This document shows positions 16,831 through 25,935 of a stretch of DNA of 64,000 nt, one piece after another. Below the pieces are notes generated by a model. The model saw only the letters and a list, made by a program, of their open reading frames with translations, searched no databases and was not told the origin of the DNA. Made by a program: the position numbers and the translations under genes. The number at the start of each line of letters is the position of its first letter. Position 1 is the stretch's first letter. This stretch comes from CAG-390 sp964522215 (GTDB taxonomy: Bacteria > Bacillota > Clostridia > Oscillospirales > CAG-272), in assembly GCA_964522215.1 (NCBI GenBank), contig CAZFVR010000003.1, positions 62,001 through 126,000 of the forward strand, in the 5' to 3' direction.

Positions 16831-17940
16831 TTATTTATCGGTTATTCTATTCTCCGTTGGGGGAGCGTCACTACGAACGTTATCGCTCGCGGCACCATCG
16901 GCAGTGGTGTGTCCGACTCCCACCGCGCGCCGTACTTCTCCGCCAAGCGGATTTTGACCCATCGCGCGTTCAACATCGCTGTCCGCAACATGCGTGTATA
17001 TCTGCGTGGTGTTGAGCTGCTCGTGGCCGAGTATCTCTTTCAGCACTCTTACATCCACCCCGCCCTCACGGTACATGAGCGTTGCAGCCGTATGCCGCAG
17101 CTTATGGACGGAATAGTTTGCCGAGCCGAGTCCCGACATATCAAGATATTTATCCACCATGTTCTCGACCGCCCGAGGACCCATCCTGCGACCGAGTCGA
17201 CTTATAAAGAGCGCCGCGGCATCTGCCGGCGTTTGAGACTTGATCTTGCCGCTCGTGCGCTCGGCCATATGATCCGCAAGTGCGGCCTTGGTGGCCTCAT
17301 TGAAATAAATTATACGTTCTTTGTTGCCCTTACCGACCACCCTTGCCGAGCGCAGGTATCTGTCAACATCGGAAATATTCATTCCGCACAGCTCTGAGAG
17401 ACGTATTCCACAGTTTAAAAAGATCGTAATGATCGCAAAATCACGCACTCGCTGGCTTGATCCGACATCTCCGAGGACGGTATCCAGCAAAAGCCTTGAT
17501 TCATCAAGCGTGAGGTATTTCGGCAGTGTTTTGCGCTTATTCGGCGCATCTATGGCAATGGTGGGGTCGATATCGACCAGCTGCCGCTTTGATGTGAGGT
17601 ATTTATAAAGACCCTTTATGGCAACAAGCTTACGCGCGCGTGCAGCGGCTCCGTTTTGCCGCTCGCTGTTGATGTAAAACAAAAAATCATATATTTCAGT
17701 AGATTTTACACTGCGCAAAAACTCGAGATCCACATTTTTTATATCGATGGATCTGAACTCCTCACTGTCCGGAGGCGGAACCGCCCCCTGCCTTTTTGAT
17801 ATCAAAAAACGAAAGAAGGTCCTGAGATCCAGCATATATTCATTTACAGTGCGCGCCGAGCGCCCCTGTATTACAAGCTTATAGCCCGCAAATTCACGCA
17901 GGACGGGAGAATAATCATCCGGATCGTATTGTGTTGCCAT
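16831..17940 (-). CDS. Tyrosine recombinase of the XerC/XerD type
   Basis: All catalytic residues are present: R180 (CGIRLSEL), K204 or K207 (GKGNKER), H279 and R282 (VHKLRHTAAT), H306 (ILGHEQ) and nucleophile Y315 (TQIYTHV). An N-terminal SAM-like DNA-binding domain precedes them, with a longer than usual insertion near residues 50-80. A hydrophilic tail of about 45 residues follows Y315. Xer proteins resolve chromosome dimers at dif. There are no phage genes or att-like repeats around it, so a housekeeping role is more likely than an integrase of a mobile element. It is the first gene of an operon with the MutS-like, Lrp and aminotransferase genes. Confidence 0.9.
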   Translation of the reverse strand: MATQYDPDDYSPVLREFAGYKLVIQGRSARTVNEYMLDLRTFFRFLISKRQGAVPPPDSEEFRSIDIKNVDLEFLRSVKSTEIYDFLFYINSERQNGAAARARKLVAIKGLYKYLTSKRQLVDIDPTIAIDAPNKRKTLPKYLTLDESRLLLDTVLGDVGSSQRVRDFAIITIFLNCGIRLSELCGMNISDVDRYLRSARVVGKGNKERIIYFNEATKAALADHMAERTSGKIKSQTPADAAALFISRLGRRMGPRAVENMVDKYLDMSGLGSANYSVHKLRHTAATLMYREGGVDVRVLKEILGHEQLNTTQIYTHVADSDVERAMGQNPLGGEVRRAVGVGHTTADGAASDNVRSDAPPTENRITDK

Positions 17941-18067
17941 TTACCAACCTCATATTTTTGCGGTATTCACCCTATCCTCCGCGGGCTAAAGCATGGACGG
18001 TCTATCCTCTGTTATGTAATATGATGACCGTTTTGGTGGATAAAGTGTAAATTTTCGGGCTTGGATA

Positions 18068-18096
18068 TTGCATTTTTTCGCCCGAGACTATATAAT
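18068..18096 (+). promoter_or_regulatory. Promoter of the 18.2-kb membrane protein gene
   Basis: TTGCAT, 17 bp, TATAAT, ending 55 bp before the start codon. Confidence 0.65.
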
Positions 18097-18151
18097 AAGT
18101 ATATAAAATTCAGATCTAACGGCGTCATCGCCGTGAAAGGAAATTCATGCT

Positions 18152-18748
18152 ATGGACTTTTTTAAGAAAAATTCCTACACGATCGTCAAGCTGTTTATAA
18201 ATCAGCTGGCGATATCTATCTTTGGCAACGTGCTTGCAATTGCCTGCGGCATGGCGGATAACCAAACGCTTAAGCTCGTTACAAGCATTTTTGCCATTTT
18301 GTTTTTTGTGTTTTTAAACTATTCGGTCCTCTGGGAGATCGGATACAAGAACCTCCCCGCGATCGATGCCGGCCGCATGCCGCGCCGCCCGTTGACCGGT
18401 CTTTATATGGCGCTGTGGGCATCGGTTCCCAATTTTGTATTTGCAATCATTATAATGCTGGCACAGCTGTTTTGCGATATTGAGTTCTTCTCCACACTCG
18501 GCGGTATCACCTCAATGATCGCTATATGGGTACAGGGCATGTACACTGGTCTGCTCTCTTACATCAAAATAGGCGCACAGCCGGCTAACGCCTACTGGAT
18601 CTCATACTTTTTGATAATAATTCCCGGGCTGCTTGCGGGGCTTTTCGGTTACTGGTTTGGTATACTCAACCTCCACCTCACGCGGATCAACATTGCCGAA
18701 ACACCGGAGGAGGCCGAAAAAAAACGTAACGCAAAGCTGGATAAATAA
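18152..18748 (+). CDS. Membrane protein of unknown function, about 5 helices
   Basis: No family recognised. 198 aa with hydrophobic stretches at roughly residues 12-32, 40-60, 84-107, 113-135 and 146-172, separated by short loops. A conserved-looking loop (LPAIDAGRMPRRPLTG) follows the second helix, and the C-terminus is short, charged and probably cytoplasmic (PEEAEKKRNAKLDK). GAAAGGAAA upstream supports ATG 18152. The next gene, a HAD phosphatase, follows by about 80 bp on the same strand, and a terminator stands after it, so the two probably form one transcript. Confidence 0.7.
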   Translation: MDFFKKNSYTIVKLFINQLAISIFGNVLAIACGMADNQTLKLVTSIFAILFFVFLNYSVLWEIGYKNLPAIDAGRMPRRPLTGLYMALWASVPNFVFAIIIMLAQLFCDIEFFSTLGGITSMIAIWVQGMYTGLLSYIKIGAQPANAYWISYFLIIIPGLLAGLFGYWFGILNLHLTRINIAETPEEAEKKRNAKLDK

Positions 18749-18829
18749 CAAACATATTCCGTGCATTGCAAAAAGCTGACGCACGAGCACGAATCAAACA
18801 GATAAGTTCAAATGAGGAAAGAATGTACT

Positions 18830-19453
18830 ATGCTTGGAAAATACGATAATATAATTTATGATTTTGACGGAACGATAGCCGATTCCTATCCCTTTTTTAC
18901 TCGCGCACTCCATGAAACACTTAATAATTTTGGAATACACGACAGCTATGAGGCGGTACTTGGGCACCTAAAGATCTCCGTACGCCATTCACTGAGCTTT
19001 TATGTGCCTGATCGCCGACCGGAAGCCAAAAAGATGATGTACTCGATATATCAGAGGCTGGCGCTGGAGGAGGGGCATCCCGTCCCCGGAGTGCCGGAGG
19101 CGCTTGAGTACGCAATAGCTCACGGAAAGCGCAACTTTTTATACACTCACTCGGACAAGTTCCCTTCCATACTGCTTGAGCGTTGGGGGCTGCTTGATAA
19201 GTTTGAATTTATCATCGACAGCACTATGAAGTTTCCACCCAAGCCTGCGCCGGATGCCATTAACTTCCTTTGCGAGCATTACTCGCTTGACAAGGATCGC
19301 ACCCTGATGGTCGGTGACAGAAATATTGACGTGTTGGCAGGTATCAATGCCGGCGTACACGGCTGCCTGTTTGATGACGGTCATTTTTACGATGATTTTA
19401 AATGCGAGCACATAATACACGATATGCATGATATGATATCGATAATAGGCTGA
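18830..19453 (+). CDS. HAD-superfamily phosphatase (phosphoglycolate phosphatase-like)
   Basis: Cytoplasmic phosphatase with the HAD motifs DFDGTIADS (nucleophile and acid Asp) at the N-terminus, a Thr/Ser in LYTHSD, Lys in FPPKPAPDA and the acidic pair in VGDRNIDVLAG. The alpha-helical cap lies between motifs I and II, as in Gph/PgmB proteins. ATG 18830 is preferred because GAGGAAA lies about 9 nt upstream; ATG 18812 would add six residues and overlap that site. Substrate unknown. 207 aa, normal for the group. Confidence 0.88.
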   Translation: MLGKYDNIIYDFDGTIADSYPFFTRALHETLNNFGIHDSYEAVLGHLKISVRHSLSFYVPDRRPEAKKMMYSIYQRLALEEGHPVPGVPEALEYAIAHGKRNFLYTHSDKFPSILLERWGLLDKFEFIIDSTMKFPPKPAPDAINFLCEHYSLDKDRTLMVGDRNIDVLAGINAGVHGCLFDDGHFYDDFKCEHIIHDMHDMISIIG

Positions 19454-19478
19454 CAACAATTAAAATAAACATTCACTC

Positions 19479-19512
19479 GCTGCTGCCGCAACAAATGCGG
19501 CAGCAGCTTTTT
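19479..19512. terminator. Terminator between the HAD and SGNH genes
   Basis: 12-bp perfect arms (GCTGCTGCCGCA and its complement) with a 5-nt loop, followed by TTTTTCTTT on the plus strand and A-rich sequence on the other side. Confidence 0.9.
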
Positions 19513-19576
19513 CTTTATGATACGGCCGTCGCTTTACTTTTGCGTGCGGCGTATCTTAAGGATGCATCGTATGGCC

Positions 19577-20971
19577 TTACTTTTTTGCGGCGGCATATGT
19601 CTCGGATATGAATTTTTCAAACGCGGGCAGCACCAGCTTGTGTCCTTCGAGATTGAGGTGGCTGACGTCAGTGGGCTTCATTGAATATTTCGCTCTGAAA
19701 CTGTCGCTCGTCATATCCACACCGGACAGCGCGGGATCGTCTGCGCTAAAGCAAGGCACGCCCTTGAGTGCGCATATCTCACGCATGGCATCGGCATAAT
19801 CGCCTACGGTGTTGCCGATATCATTGGTACCCGAGACCTTCCAAGGCGTTACACCCATGATCACTGCGTTGGGGTATTTTTTGATCAGACCATCAATAAG
19901 GACGTTAAGCGCACCCTTAAATGTCTTGGTATCGGTTGAATCGTTGGCGCCGATCGGGGCGAGCTTGTTATAGTCGTTTCTGCCGCCCTCAAAGATGACA
20001 ATATCGGGATCGTTGCTTGCCATCGTTTTGTAGCGCACGCACATGGGGTTCTTATCCGTCACGTAATTAGATACGGTCGAGCCGTTTTTGCCGTAATTCG
20101 TGCCCTTCATATCGTAAATGGTAGTGATAAGAGACGGCCAAACGTGGTTGGGATCAAGTCCGTTGCCCGCAAAATAGCTATCCCCGATAAAGTTGATGGT
20201 AAGTCCTTTTAGATTCGGATATTTGATATTCCCCTTTGCATTGGCGATATATGCATCAAAGGCCTCTTGTTCACGGTTGGATGCGCTGATGGTTCCCGCC
20301 TCGCCGGTAAACTCGGCGTATACATTCGGGAATTTTGCCGGGGTGAAAGACGTCTTTTGCCCCGAGCGGAAGCAAAGCCTAATATTTTCGTTATCCTTTG
20401 ACGTGGTGTAAACATATGTTACACTGCCATCGGCATTGGCGACCGATATATCACTTGCCGCGTTACCGCTGCCGCGATAATTTGCGCCGTCAAGATCGAT
20501 GACCCAATCGTTGTCGACCCACTTCCAGGAGGATATTACATAAGCCGCGGCTGATGCGAAATTAATATCGCCATTTGAATTGGTGTTATCATCGGTAAAG
20601 TAGATCTTTGTTCCTGCTTTTGAGATGGTTATAACGTCGGAATAGGAGTAAGACCCACCGTTCTCCTTTATCTTGTTGACATAGTTCTGCGCGTTCTGGT
20701 CGGAGCCGACATATCCGCAGTTCCATTTTACCTCAACCATCACAGGCTCGGCGGGAGCGGGAGCTGTGGTCTCGGGGAGTGTGGTGGCGGCTTCTGTCTG
20801 TGCGGCGGCAGTAGTCTCAAGCTCTGAAGCACTTGAATTCGGCGCAGGCTCAGCAGTGGTGGATGGTGGATCGGCAGTGGTGACCTCCCCGTTACCGCCG
20901 CTCTTGCATGCGCACATTAGTGACATTAGCATCATCAGCATCAAGGCACAAAACAAAACAGACTTTTTCAC
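19577..20971 (-). CDS. SGNH/GDSL-type esterase lipoprotein
   Basis: Secreted lipoprotein: hydrophobic leader followed by a likely lipobox LMCAC (Cys 22), then a Thr/Ala/Pro-rich spacer to about residue 75. The middle (75-240) is a beta-rich domain of unknown type. The last 220 residues are an SGNH hydrolase: block I FIGDSYFAGNG (nucleophile Ser), the Gly/Asn of YGKNGST, GGRND and the Asp/His pair in PTDVSHLNLEGH. Such enzymes deacetylate polysaccharides or cut esters at the cell surface. The start is GTG with AAAGGAG upstream. Substrate unknown; the middle domain may bind carbohydrate (inference). Confidence 0.87.
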   Translation of the reverse strand: MKKSVLFCALMLMMLMSLMCACKSGGNGEVTTADPPSTTAEPAPNSSASELETTAAAQTEAATTLPETTAPAPAEPVMVEVKWNCGYVGSDQNAQNYVNKIKENGGSYSYSDVITISKAGTKIYFTDDNTNSNGDINFASAAAYVISSWKWVDNDWVIDLDGANYRGSGNAASDISVANADGSVTYVYTTSKDNENIRLCFRSGQKTSFTPAKFPNVYAEFTGEAGTISASNREQEAFDAYIANAKGNIKYPNLKGLTINFIGDSYFAGNGLDPNHVWPSLITTIYDMKGTNYGKNGSTVSNYVTDKNPMCVRYKTMASNDPDIVIFEGGRNDYNKLAPIGANDSTDTKTFKGALNVLIDGLIKKYPNAVIMGVTPWKVSGTNDIGNTVGDYADAMREICALKGVPCFSADDPALSGVDMTSDSFRAKYSMKPTDVSHLNLEGHKLVLPAFEKFISETYAAAKK

Positions 20972-21055
20972 TTTAATATCTCCTTTGGATCACTTGGTTG
21001 GATACAGTTGTCAAATTATAAATACCTTTTTTGTATTCAGTTTTGCGCGAAGCTG

Positions 21056-21685
21056 TCAGCACATTTTTTCGCGATAAACATCGGCGATCGCTCGCGCCGA
21101 GCCATCGATACCCAAAAAAGAGCTGTCAAGCATCATGTTATAGTTATCGGGATTGCCCCATTTTCTGCCTGTGTAGTAGTTATAGTAGTTGATCCTGCGT
21201 TTATCGGTGCGGGATATAAGGTCACGTGCCTCTTTCTCTGTTTTTGCAGCCCCGCGTTCTATCACTCTTTGTATACGCGCCTCAAGCGGTGCATAGATAA
21301 AGACCGAAAAACGCGCCGGGTTATTGCGCAGTACATAGTCGGAGCATCTGCCTATCACTATGCAGGGCTCGGATGCCGCAAGATCGCGAATTATCTGCGA
21401 CTGTGTGATAAAAAGCTTATCATTGATCGGGACATCTGTACCGATCGATGCAGCTCCGTAGTAAGACGATCCGAGCGCCAGCGTGTAGAGCAGGCTGTTT
21501 GTAGCCTTTTCATCGGCATGGTCGAGTATCTCGCTGGACATTCCGCTTTTTTGCGCCGCCATCGTTATAAGCTCACGGTCATACGCCTTGATACCGAGCA
21601 GCTCTGCAAGATGAACTCCGACCTCACGCCCTCCGCTTCCGTATTGACGAGCAATGGTGATAACATAGTTGTTGTTTTCTGACAT
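21056..21685 (-). CDS. Cytidylate kinase-like family protein
   Basis: P-loop protein of the Cmk-2 type common in Clostridia. The N-terminus ITIARQYGSGGREVG holds the nucleotide-binding loop in a form (QYGSGGRE) unlike that of ordinary Cmk (GPSGSGKGT). VIGRCSDYVL and a lid-like arginine-rich part (RTDKRRINYYNYYTG) follow. 209 aa. The true substrate of this subgroup is not established; CMP is only a guess. AAGGAGG 9 nt upstream supports ATG 21685. Divergent from polA, with its own promoter. Confidence 0.85.
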   Translation of the reverse strand: MSENNNYVITIARQYGSGGREVGVHLAELLGIKAYDRELITMAAQKSGMSSEILDHADEKATNSLLYTLALGSSYYGAASIGTDVPINDKLFITQSQIIRDLAASEPCIVIGRCSDYVLRNNPARFSVFIYAPLEARIQRVIERGAAKTEKEARDLISRTDKRRINYYNYYTGRKWGNPDNYNMMLDSSFLGIDGSARAIADVYREKMC

Positions 21686-21753
21686 GATTCGGTACCTCCT
21701 TGTATTTTAGCGGCTGTGATACACTGCCGCCGCAAAAAAATTTCTACAAATAC

Positions 21754-21782
21754 ATTATACCACACATGCACTTTTTTTGCAA
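21754..21782 (-). promoter_or_regulatory. Promoter of the cytidylate kinase-like gene
   Basis: Minus strand TTGCAA, 17 bp, TATAAT with extended -10 (TGG). Confidence 0.75.
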
Positions 21783-21825
21783 TAGCGAATATTGCATCAT
21801 CCCAAAAGTTATTTTATTATCATTC

Positions 21826-21854
21826 TTGACCGCGGCCGCTTTTGGTGGTATACT
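21826..21854 (+). promoter_or_regulatory. Promoter of polA
   Basis: TTGACC, 17 bp, TATACT with extended -10 (TGG); it leaves a leader of about 65 nt before ATG 21925. Confidence 0.75.
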
Positions 21855-21924
21855 ATAAAAAGTGATACCGATGACATCGATAACAGAAAGGCCCCTCGCC
21901 GCCGCGAGGGAAAATGGTAAACAT

Positions 21925-24513
21925 ATGAAAAGGATCCTTGCCGTTGACGGCAACAGCATATTAAATCGCGCTTTTTACGGAATAAGGCCGCTATCCACTC
22001 ACGACGGACTCCCCACAAACGCTCTTTACGGCATGGCGAACATGCTGATGCGTCAGCTCGCGACCCTATCCCCCACCAATTGTGCTGTGGCATTTGACCT
22101 GAAGGCTCCGACATTCAGGCATAAAAAGTATGATGCCTACAAGGCGGGCAGAAAGCCGATGCCGGAAGAACTGGCACTCCAGCTCCCGTGGGCACATGAG
22201 CTTTGCCGTGCTCTCGGCTTTACCGTGATAGAAACAGAGGGCTATGAGGCGGACGACATTTTGGGTACGATCGCCGCTAAGTGCGACACCGACAGCGACC
22301 CTGACACCCGATGTTTTATATTTACCGGTGACCGCGATTCGCTTCAGCTTATAAGCGATCGCACCACCGTCCTGCTCGCGACCAACAAGGAGAATATAAG
22401 CTTCGACCGTGAGAGATTTTTTGTTGAGTACGGAATAGATCCCGAGGCTTTTATCGACATGAAAGCGATCATGGGTGACACATCCGACAACATCCCCGGC
22501 ATTCCCGGCATTGGCGAGAAGGGTGCGCAAAAGCTTATAGCTGAATTCGGCTCGCTTGACGGCGTATATGCGGGTTATGCATCATCGCCCGGCATCAAGC
22601 CCGCCATGGCCGCAAAGCTCGCCGCGGGGCGTGAGTCAGCATATCTTTCACGCGAGCTTGCGACGATATACCGCGCTGTTCCTACCGTACCGGATATTGC
22701 AGAGCTTGCCTGCGGTCGCCCCGATCCCACAGAGGCACGCCGCATACTTACAAGGCTTGAATTTGGGCGGTTGCTTGAAAAGCTCGATCTTCCGCCGGAG
22801 AAAGCAAGCCCCCACATTGTATCCTCCCCCACAGAGAGCATCAAGCTTGGCGACAGGGCGATGCTTTTGGCAATACTCAACCGCATGAGTACCAAAACAA
22901 TGCCGCAAGACGCAACAAGCGAAGAGAAAGACAGCGCTGAATGCACAGCAGTTGCGGTAAACGAGGATGAGATATCTTTATTTGACGGCCAAACGCTTGC
23001 CAGCGCTCCTATTGACGAGGAATGCATAGCGGCACTTTGCCACGCACGCGGTATATCCTGCTATGACTGCAAGGCTGTGCGCGAGCTGATACACAGATCA
23101 AGCAGCGGACGGCTTGAGTTCAGCACCGATGCCGACATATACGATGTGATGCTTGCGGCATACGTGCTTGATCCGCAGGGGCATTTTGAACTTCCGGCCC
23201 TTTGCGAGAAATATCTCGGAACATCCGAAGGCATGAGCGATGCCGAGCGTGTGTACCGACTGCGCCGAGCGCTTGACGAAAAGCTTGATGATGAAGCTTC
23301 GGTAAGGCTGTTCCGACAAATGGAGATGCCGCTGGCGGGCGTTTTGGCGGACATGGAGGAGGCGGGCTTTTTAATAGACCGCGCGGGACTGGAAGAGTAC
23401 GGCAAAGAACTTTCGGCGCGTGCCGACTCGCTTGCCGCAGAGGTGATGCGCGAGGCGGGTATGGAGTTTAACATCAACTCCCCCAAACAGCTTGGTGAGG
23501 TACTTTTTGAGCGTTTGGAGTTTCCGCACGCAAAAAAGACAAAAAGCGGGTATTCAACGAACGCCGATATACTTGAAAAGCTTGCCCCCGACCACAAGAT
23601 AGTGCAGGATGTGCTTGAATACAGAAAGCTCTCAAAGCTATACAGCACATATATTGTCGGTCTTTTAAAGGTAGCGGATGAACACGGCAGAGTACACACG
23701 TCCTTTAAGCAAACGGGTACGGCAACAGGCAGGCTTTCATCCGCCGAGCCGAATCTGCAAAATATTCCGATACGGACAGACGAGGGGCGCGAGCTGAGAA
23801 AGTATTTTCTTGCCGCGCCGGGGCGCGTTCTTGTTGATGCCGACTACTCACAGATAGAGCTGCGGCTGTTGGCACATATATCAGGTGACAGTACGATGAT
23901 AGAGGCCTTCCGCAGTGGTGCGGATATCCACACCTCTACCGCCGCCGCGGTGTTTGGTATCTCACAGGCGGAGGTAACGTCGGAACAGCGCAAACGCGCC
24001 AAGGCTGTAAACTTCGGCATCGTTTACGGCATCAGCGATTTCTCGCTGGCCGGGGATCTCAGCATTCCGGTAAAGCAAGCGCGGGCATATATCGCAAATT
24101 ATCTTGCATCCTACCCCGAGGTAAACGCGTATCTTAAGGATATAGTCGCCGAGGCACGGCAAAACGGATATGTAACCACTCTTTTCGGCAGACGCAGGTA
24201 TATTCCCGAGATCAGCGGACACAACGCCGTAGCTCGCAAGTTCGGTGAGCGCGTGGCCATGAACAGCCCGATCCAAGGTAGTGCAGCAGATATAGTCAAG
24301 CTTGCCATGCTGAATGTAAGCCGCAGGATAGAAAAGGAGGGGCTTGATGCAAAGCTGATCCTCCAAGTACATGACGAGCTGATAGTTGAGGCTGCGCAGA
24401 GCGACGCAGAGCGTGCCGCGCTGATACTGCGCGAGGAGATGGAGGGTGCGGCCGCCCTCTCGGTACCGCTGACGGTAGACCTCAGCACCGGTCGCCGCTG
24501 GTTTGAGATGTGA
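21925..24513 (+). CDS. polA: DNA polymerase I
   Basis: Repair and Okazaki-fragment polymerase. N-terminal 5' nuclease (residues 1-290): ILAVDGNSILNRAF, GYEADDILGT, FTGDRDSLQL and MGDTSDNIPGIPGIGEKGA. The middle 3'-5' exonuclease-like region lacks the DxE and later Asp/Tyr motifs and is shortened, so proofreading is probably absent, as in many Gram-positive Pol I. C-terminal polymerase: motif A VDADYSQIELRLLAH near residue 640, motif B (KRAKAVNFGIVYGIS) and motif C LQVHDELIVEA near 814. Start ATG 21925 (MKRILAVDGNS) aligns with the family; the longer frame from 21862 adds a non-conserved stretch. Single gene between its own promoter and terminator. Confidence 0.96.
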   Translation: MKRILAVDGNSILNRAFYGIRPLSTHDGLPTNALYGMANMLMRQLATLSPTNCAVAFDLKAPTFRHKKYDAYKAGRKPMPEELALQLPWAHELCRALGFTVIETEGYEADDILGTIAAKCDTDSDPDTRCFIFTGDRDSLQLISDRTTVLLATNKENISFDRERFFVEYGIDPEAFIDMKAIMGDTSDNIPGIPGIGEKGAQKLIAEFGSLDGVYAGYASSPGIKPAMAAKLAAGRESAYLSRELATIYRAVPTVPDIAELACGRPDPTEARRILTRLEFGRLLEKLDLPPEKASPHIVSSPTESIKLGDRAMLLAILNRMSTKTMPQDATSEEKDSAECTAVAVNEDEISLFDGQTLASAPIDEECIAALCHARGISCYDCKAVRELIHRSSSGRLEFSTDADIYDVMLAAYVLDPQGHFELPALCEKYLGTSEGMSDAERVYRLRRALDEKLDDEASVRLFRQMEMPLAGVLADMEEAGFLIDRAGLEEYGKELSARADSLAAEVMREAGMEFNINSPKQLGEVLFERLEFPHAKKTKSGYSTNADILEKLAPDHKIVQDVLEYRKLSKLYSTYIVGLLKVADEHGRVHTSFKQTGTATGRLSSAEPNLQNIPIRTDEGRELRKYFLAAPGRVLVDADYSQIELRLLAHISGDSTMIEAFRSGADIHTSTAAAVFGISQAEVTSEQRKRAKAVNFGIVYGISDFSLAGDLSIPVKQARAYIANYLASYPEVNAYLKDIVAEARQNGYVTTLFGRRRYIPEISGHNAVARKFGERVAMNSPIQGSAADIVKLAMLNVSRRIEKEGLDAKLILQVHDELIVEAAQSDAERAALILREEMEGAAALSVPLTVDLSTGRRWFEM

Positions 24514-24531
24514 TGACACGATAAAAAGCAA

Positions 24532-24580
24532 AAAACGATCAGCCGCCCGATGTCCTTGACATCGGGCGGCTGATCGTTTT
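24532..24580. terminator. Two-way terminator, polA and the M29 gene
   Basis: 23-bp perfect arms (AAAACGATCAGCCGCCCGAT... and complement) with a 3-nt loop between converging genes; A and T tracts at either end. Confidence 0.92.
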
Positions 24581-24639
24581 GTATTATTTGATCAATTATG
24601 TTTCAATACAGCCAAATATTAATATAAAAACTGTGAGGA

Positions 24640-25866
24640 TCAGAATGCCCAGTTGCCGTTTTCAAACACCTTTACACTGCGGCCGTCACGTGTATGAGCG
24701 ATTATCTCAAGATCCGCCGAGCCTATCATAAAGTCAACATGGATCATTGAATCGTTGATGCCCATCTCATGACATTCCTCGATGCTGTAATTTGCATAAT
24801 CCTTAACACACTCGGGGAAGCCGCGACCAAGTGCGAGATGGCAGCAGGCATTTTCATCGAAAAGTGTGTTATAGAACACAAGCCCTGAGTTTTGGATGGG
24901 AGAATCATATGGCACAAGCGCGCATTCGCCAAGGTATGCTGCGCCCTCGTCCATAGATATCATCTGGCGCAAAAGCTCCTCATTCTTCTCGGCATGGACC
25001 TCAACGGCGCGACCACCCTCAAATCTCACCGAAAAGTTCTCTATCAGCTGTCCCTGATAGGAAAGCGGGCGGGTGGCAACGACCACACCCTCCGCACAGC
25101 CGCGCATGGGAGAGGTAAAGACCTCCTCTGTGGGCATGTTGGGATTGTAGCGAACGCCGCCGAGCGTATTTTCGGCACCGCCGAGGAAGTTGACGTTTTT
25201 AATGAGTCCGACCTTAAAATCGGTGCCATTGGATGAGTGATATTCAAGCTCCGCAATATCAAGCTCGTTGAGATAGCGGCTCCTTGCCGCCATATCATCG
25301 TTGTGAGCCTGCCAATCGGCAATGGGATCCTCTCCGTCCGCACGCGCGGCGCTGAGTATCGCCTCCCAAAGCTTTTCAACTGCGCGGTTGCGGGTAAGCT
25401 CCGGGAACATCTTTTTTGCCCAACGCTCACCCGGCACGGCCGCAATCACCCACTGATACTTGTTATCCATCTTATCGCGGTAAGGCTTTATGATGGGATA
25501 TGTCGCCTGGCTGGTCTTTGCCATCTTTTGAAGGTTGATCCCTGCCAATCCGTCCGGATCTTCTGATTCAAGATATATCATAGCAGGCAGAGCCTCAACG
25601 CGATGCTCCCAACGCTCGATCTCCCATTTTTCAAGAGTAGTGAGAGTTTTAAGAGTACGATAACGGTAATTTGTTTTAACAAGTGGCTGATAGCTCCACT
25701 CGACCATAACCTTTTTTGCGCCGCACTTGTAGCATTCCTCAACGACCATATGGGCAAATTCCGCTGTCTCGACAGAAGAGTATACCATTACCTCCTGCCC
25801 CTTTTGCACATTTGCGCCGGTCTTGGCAATAAGCTGTGCGTACTTTTTCATTACTGTCTTTTTCAT
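24640..25866 (-). CDS. M29 family aminopeptidase
   Basis: Metallo-aminopeptidase of the AmpS/PepS/thermophilic aminopeptidase T type; a dimer that removes N-terminal residues from peptides in the cytosol. Recognisable parts: GANVQKGQEVMVYSSVET at the start, the metal site NMPTEEVFTSPMRGCAEG, EGAAYLGECALVPYDSPI, DENACCHLALGRGF and the closing DFMIGSADLEI. 408 aa is normal. AGAAAGG 8 nt upstream supports ATG 25866. The UPF0210 gene ends 69 bp upstream on the same strand, so they may share a transcript. Confidence 0.93.
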   Translation of the reverse strand: MKKTVMKKYAQLIAKTGANVQKGQEVMVYSSVETAEFAHMVVEECYKCGAKKVMVEWSYQPLVKTNYRYRTLKTLTTLEKWEIERWEHRVEALPAMIYLESEDPDGLAGINLQKMAKTSQATYPIIKPYRDKMDNKYQWVIAAVPGERWAKKMFPELTRNRAVEKLWEAILSAARADGEDPIADWQAHNDDMAARSRYLNELDIAELEYHSSNGTDFKVGLIKNVNFLGGAENTLGGVRYNPNMPTEEVFTSPMRGCAEGVVVATRPLSYQGQLIENFSVRFEGGRAVEVHAEKNEELLRQMISMDEGAAYLGECALVPYDSPIQNSGLVFYNTLFDENACCHLALGRGFPECVKDYANYSIEECHEMGINDSMIHVDFMIGSADLEIIAHTRDGRSVKVFENGNWAF

Positions 25867-25935
25867 GCAATTAGCCTTTCTGCGATCTGATATGTTAAGT
25901 TCAATTTCTCTTGTTCGTCATGCCTACGATCGGGT

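Noticed and set aside
16831..17940. Tyrosine recombinase as sign of a prophage or integrative element
   Set aside because: No phage, conjugation or excisionase genes and no att-like repeats are near; base composition matches the surroundings and it heads an operon of chromosomal genes.
21862..21924. Extended N-terminus of DNA polymerase I
   Set aside because: The extra 21 residues are unlike any Pol I; the promoter at 21826-21854 would leave almost no leader, and MKRILAVDGNS at 21925 is the usual start.
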